Positions 4,956 through 6,906 of a stretch of 6,906 nt of DNA are shown piece after piece (position 1 is the first letter of the stretch; every line of letters begins with the position of its first letter). The stretch covers positions 1 to 6,906 of the forward strand of contig CAZPLZ010000176.1 in NCBI GenBank assembly GCA_964587525.1, read 5' to 3'. The position numbers and the translations under genes were made by a program. This stretch comes from CAZPLZ01 sp964587525. Its GTDB lineage: Bacteria; Oederibacteriota; CAKKQC01. Below the pieces are notes generated by a model that saw only the letters and a list, made by a program, of their open reading frames with translations, did no database searches and was not told the origin of the DNA.

Positions 4956-6245
4956 ATGAAAGAATTTGATCTTGCCTCCCTGGAAGAGATAGGTGCTGTC
5001 CTTCCTCATCTCGATATCGAGGTCGTTAAGAAAGCAGGGGGCTACCAGATTTCCGTGAAAGAAAGCATGCTTGAGGAACGCAAGATCGAGGACGGGCCTT
5101 CGCGCTATCACTGGTGGCTTGTCAGATATGTTCTTCTGCGTGAATACGGTGGGAGCGCTATCTTCGTTTCCAAGGACGGGTCTTGGGAACCGGTGTGGTT
5201 TTTCAGTGCCAGCAGGGGGCTGATCTATGTTTCAGCGTCAGGTGCAGGTGATGGTTGGCGTCTAGGGTTCGTCGGGCGAGATTTAGTGGGTAGGGATGAG
5301 ATTTTGGATGACACCAAAGCGCTAAGGGCTATGTTGATAGGGTTGATCGAGAGAAGAAAATTCTCAAAGGAACGCGTGGACAGAGAGAAGGTCGGCGGGG
5401 CATGCGTTAACCTATACAGATTGCACAGTCACTCAGCTGAGGTGTTGCTTGATGAGGCCAAGGGCACGATTGCTCGCCACAAGGATCTCATTGATAGGGT
5501 CAGGAATAGGAAGACACAAACTGACGACAAGGAATTTCAGGAGGTCGTTCTTAGCGTCGTAACAAACTTGCCCAAGGTATCCGTGTTGTTTAGATCAGCG
5601 TTCGTCAGTTCCGTTCTGAGTCTTGAGGCACTGACTAACCTCTTCTATGAGTTGCTGACCAAGGCGCGCTATCGCAATGAACGATCCCAGCGAAGGTTCG
5701 CCCGCGAGACGTTGCCGGAGAAGATACTGGAAATGGATAGATACTGTGACTTCTTTGTTGCCCCTCCTTTGAGCCAGGACGATGAATTGTTCAAGGCAAT
5801 CTGTCATGTAATAGAACTCCGTAACAATCTCGTGCATGCGAACATCACTGCGGAGATGAGGGAGCACCTCCTTAAGACACAAGAGGGTGTTTTGGTAGTT
5901 ACGCCGAGGAAGGTCGGGTCTGAGAAATACGGTATTAGCGGAGACTATCGCACGCTATCCAATGGTGCGGTTATCAGAACGATGAGGTTGGTGAAGAAAT
6001 ACCTGGCGACCTGTCTTCAGAGCATGGAGGAGCATCTGGCGGAGCAACTGGATATATCTCTGAATCTGTTTTGGATTACGTATGTGTGGCCGCAGGACAA
6101 GAATGCAAAGATGGTTTTATACTACCCCCCCAACATCCCCAGGCCAAAAGGCATGATTGGCATGTCAACAAAGCTGGATGGTGAATACTACTACCTCGGT
6201 GAGGAAGAATATGTTGCGACATCAGAAGCAGAGATCTTCGGCTAG
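4956..6245 (+). CDS. HEPN-like domain protein of unknown function
   Basis: This 429-residue protein starts at ATG 4956, 32 bases after the DUF4238 gene. The ribosome binding site is weak (GAG at 4950-4952), and a -10-like TATTAT lies in the gap. Residues about 205-310 look like an all-helical HEPN domain: helix FRSAFVSSVLSLEALTNLFY (214-233), a charged linker with EKILEMDRYCDFF, then KAICHVIELRNNLVHANI, whose R289-N-N-L-V-H294 matches the R-x4-6-H motif of HEPN ribonucleases. The N-terminal 140 residues (mixed strands, WWLVRYVLLREYGG) and the C-terminal region (NLFWITYVWPQ, YYYLGEEEY) are not recognised. HEPN proteins with this motif often cut RNA in toxin, abortive-infection and CRISPR settings, but other R-x4-H helical proteins are inactive scaffolds. 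The gene is AT-richer than the left part of the window. A defence role with DUF4238 is inference. Confidence 0.72.
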   Translation: MKEFDLASLEEIGAVLPHLDIEVVKKAGGYQISVKESMLEERKIEDGPSRYHWWLVRYVLLREYGGSAIFVSKDGSWEPVWFFSASRGLIYVSASGAGDGWRLGFVGRDLVGRDEILDDTKALRAMLIGLIERRKFSKERVDREKVGGACVNLYRLHSHSAEVLLDEAKGTIARHKDLIDRVRNRKTQTDDKEFQEVVLSVVTNLPKVSVLFRSAFVSSVLSLEALTNLFYELLTKARYRNERSQRRFARETLPEKILEMDRYCDFFVAPPLSQDDELFKAICHVIELRNNLVHANITAEMREHLLKTQEGVLVVTPRKVGSEKYGISGDYRTLSNGAVIRTMRLVKKYLATCLQSMEEHLAEQLDISLNLFWITYVWPQDKNAKMVLYYPPNIPRPKGMIGMSTKLDGEYYYLGEEEYVATSEAEIFG

Positions 6246-6355
6246 AAAGATTTATAGCGGGAACGAAGCCTGAGCGGAAGCATTTTCTTCTCTCTCAAGG
6301 GGCAGGCGGAACGCTTGCAGTCTGGTCTTCCACGATACGTCTGGAATAGTACGTC

Positions 6356-6371
6356 CGACGCGATAGCGTCG
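6356..6371. repeat. perfect 6-bp hairpin in the convergent intergenic gap
   Basis: CGACGC (6356-6361), loop GATA, GCGTCG (6366-6371). It lies between two genes that converge, 33 bases beyond the stop of the minus-strand toxin-like gene. No T-run follows on either strand, so it is at best a weak or rho-assisted terminator. Two copies of TACGTC (6336-6341 and 6350-6355) lie just before it. Confidence 0.35.
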
Positions 6372-6404
6372 TGAGCGGCGGTGACTGACCGTGCGGTGTA
6401 GATT

Positions 6405-6851
6405 CTAGAGGGTAAGGCTTTTGATGGCGGGCGAAATGGTGCGTGACCGACGGATATTGTTATCGATCTGGTCCATGATGGCTGGTGGTGGCGGCGAGTA
6501 GAGCGCAATCCCTTTCACACAGAGTTGATCGAACAGAAAATCCCGCTTGAACGGTGGCATCAGCCGAAAGCAATCGACGATCGTTTCTGGGGCAGTGAGA
6601 TAGTCCACGGTGCCTTTAGGGATCGAAACGCCGTAGTCGCTGAACGCCAGGGTTTTATATCTCGAGGCGTTTGAGGTCAACAAGAAATGATGAATTTCAG
6701 ATTGCGAGCAGTCCTTGTTCAGAACGATGAAGTATTTCGACCGTCGAATCGGTTCGCTCAAGAAGGGGTAGTCTTCAATTCTGATGACTGCCCCTCGGCG
6801 CAAGCTGGAGTCGAAATAGGGCTTCAGCGCGCCCGGGAATGCTCTGAACAC
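6405..6851 (-). CDS. small protein resembling PemK/MazF-like toxins
   Basis: The 148-residue frame starts at GTG 6851-6849, which shares its G with the TAG stop of the gene before it, so translation is coupled. Residues 18-43 carry LRRGAVIRIEDYPF and then SKYFIVLNKD, followed by IHHFLLTSNASRYKT. This order, RG-x-V near the start, then K-Y-F-IVLN and an LLTS strand, resembles the SH3-like barrel of PemK/MazF-related proteins found as type II toxins, which cleave mRNA. A later TIVDCFRL and a C-terminal helix ending SPAIKSLTL resemble small conserved proteins of this class. Resemblance is from pattern only and the active-site residues cannot be fixed, so a non-toxic relative is possible. The coupled upstream gene would be the expected antitoxin. 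The gene converges on the HEPN-like gene. Confidence 0.55.
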   Translation of the reverse strand: MFRAFPGALKPYFDSSLRRGAVIRIEDYPFLSEPIRRSKYFIVLNKDCSQSEIHHFLLTSNASRYKTLAFSDYGVSIPKGTVDYLTAPETIVDCFRLMPPFKRDFLFDQLCVKGIALYSPPPPAIMDQIDNNIRRSRTISPAIKSLTL

Positions 6852-6906
6852 TAAGCGGCCTGAGGTTGTTCGGTGTCGGCCCCTTCGTGGAGCATGATAT
6901 AAGACT
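6851..6906 (-). CDS. 3' end of a gene leaving the window, possible antitoxin
   Basis: Read on the minus strand, the frame is open from the window edge and ends SYIMLHEGADTEQPQAA before TAG at 6853-6851. The stop shares one base with the GTG of the toxin-like gene. Only 17 residues are visible, acidic and flexible, as the end of an antitoxin might be. Its identity depends on the sequence beyond the edge. The ATG at 6895-6893 could alternatively start a 14-codon leader. Confidence 0.45.
   Translation of the reverse strand, partial: SYIMLHEGADTEQPQAA

Noticed and set aside
6242..6508. 88-codon minus-strand frame under the end of the toxin-like gene
   Set aside because: It overlaps the better supported 148-residue gene in another frame, is rich in Arg and Ser as expected for a shadow frame, and lacks a ribosome binding site.
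1..6906. CRISPR array, insertion sequence or transposase
   Set aside because: I saw no regularly spaced repeats, no transposase-like protein and no paired terminal inverted repeats anywhere in the window.

Overview
This is bacterial DNA. The left part (about 1-3300) is GC-rich: two hand-counted 60-base lines, 1681-1740 and 2701-2760, give 36 and 39 G+C. The segment from about 3960 to 6240 is visibly poorer: lines 4081-4140 and 5521-5580 give 32 and 28. Coding is dense, start codons are ATG or GTG, Shine-Dalgarno sites are good, one gene carries a lipoprotein signal and there is a VapBC-type locus. This suits a free-living, probably Gram-negative environmental bacterium. I cannot name the genus.

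Left, chromosome-like part. The window opens inside the C-terminal domain of a glycoside hydrolase that resembles family GH44, closed by a hairpin over its stop codon. A two-gene unit follows, with its own possible promoter: an unrecognised polytopic membrane protein (617-1840), then, overlapping by ATGA, a lipoprotein with a von Willebrand factor A (vWA) domain and an apparently intact MIDAS metal site (1837-2616). Facing it on the minus strand is a vapBC toxin-antitoxin locus with a near-consensus sigma-70 promoter, an operator-like palindrome and a perfect Shine-Dalgarno site. The antitoxin vapB is broken by the loss of one base after codon 13, while the PIN-domain toxin vapC is intact.

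Boundary. Positions 3360-3962 hold no convincing large gene. They contain a shortened tRNA-Gly-like sequence (T arm and acceptor present, D arm absent) followed by a strong rho-independent terminator. This looks like an integration scar or tRNA pseudogene, and the base composition changes beyond it.

Right, accessory part. A DUF4238-family gene (3963-4923), split by an apparent one-base insertion, is followed 32 bases later by a 429-residue protein carrying an R-x4-H motif of the HEPN type. The minus-strand gene at the right end encodes a small protein resembling PemK/MazF-like toxins. It is joined stop-to-start to a gene that leaves the window, perhaps its antitoxin. The region therefore holds one toxin-antitoxin locus, one possible second locus and a HEPN-containing pair of possible defence function. 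The two single-base frame breaks are either real decay or uncorrected indel errors, and this should be settled first.
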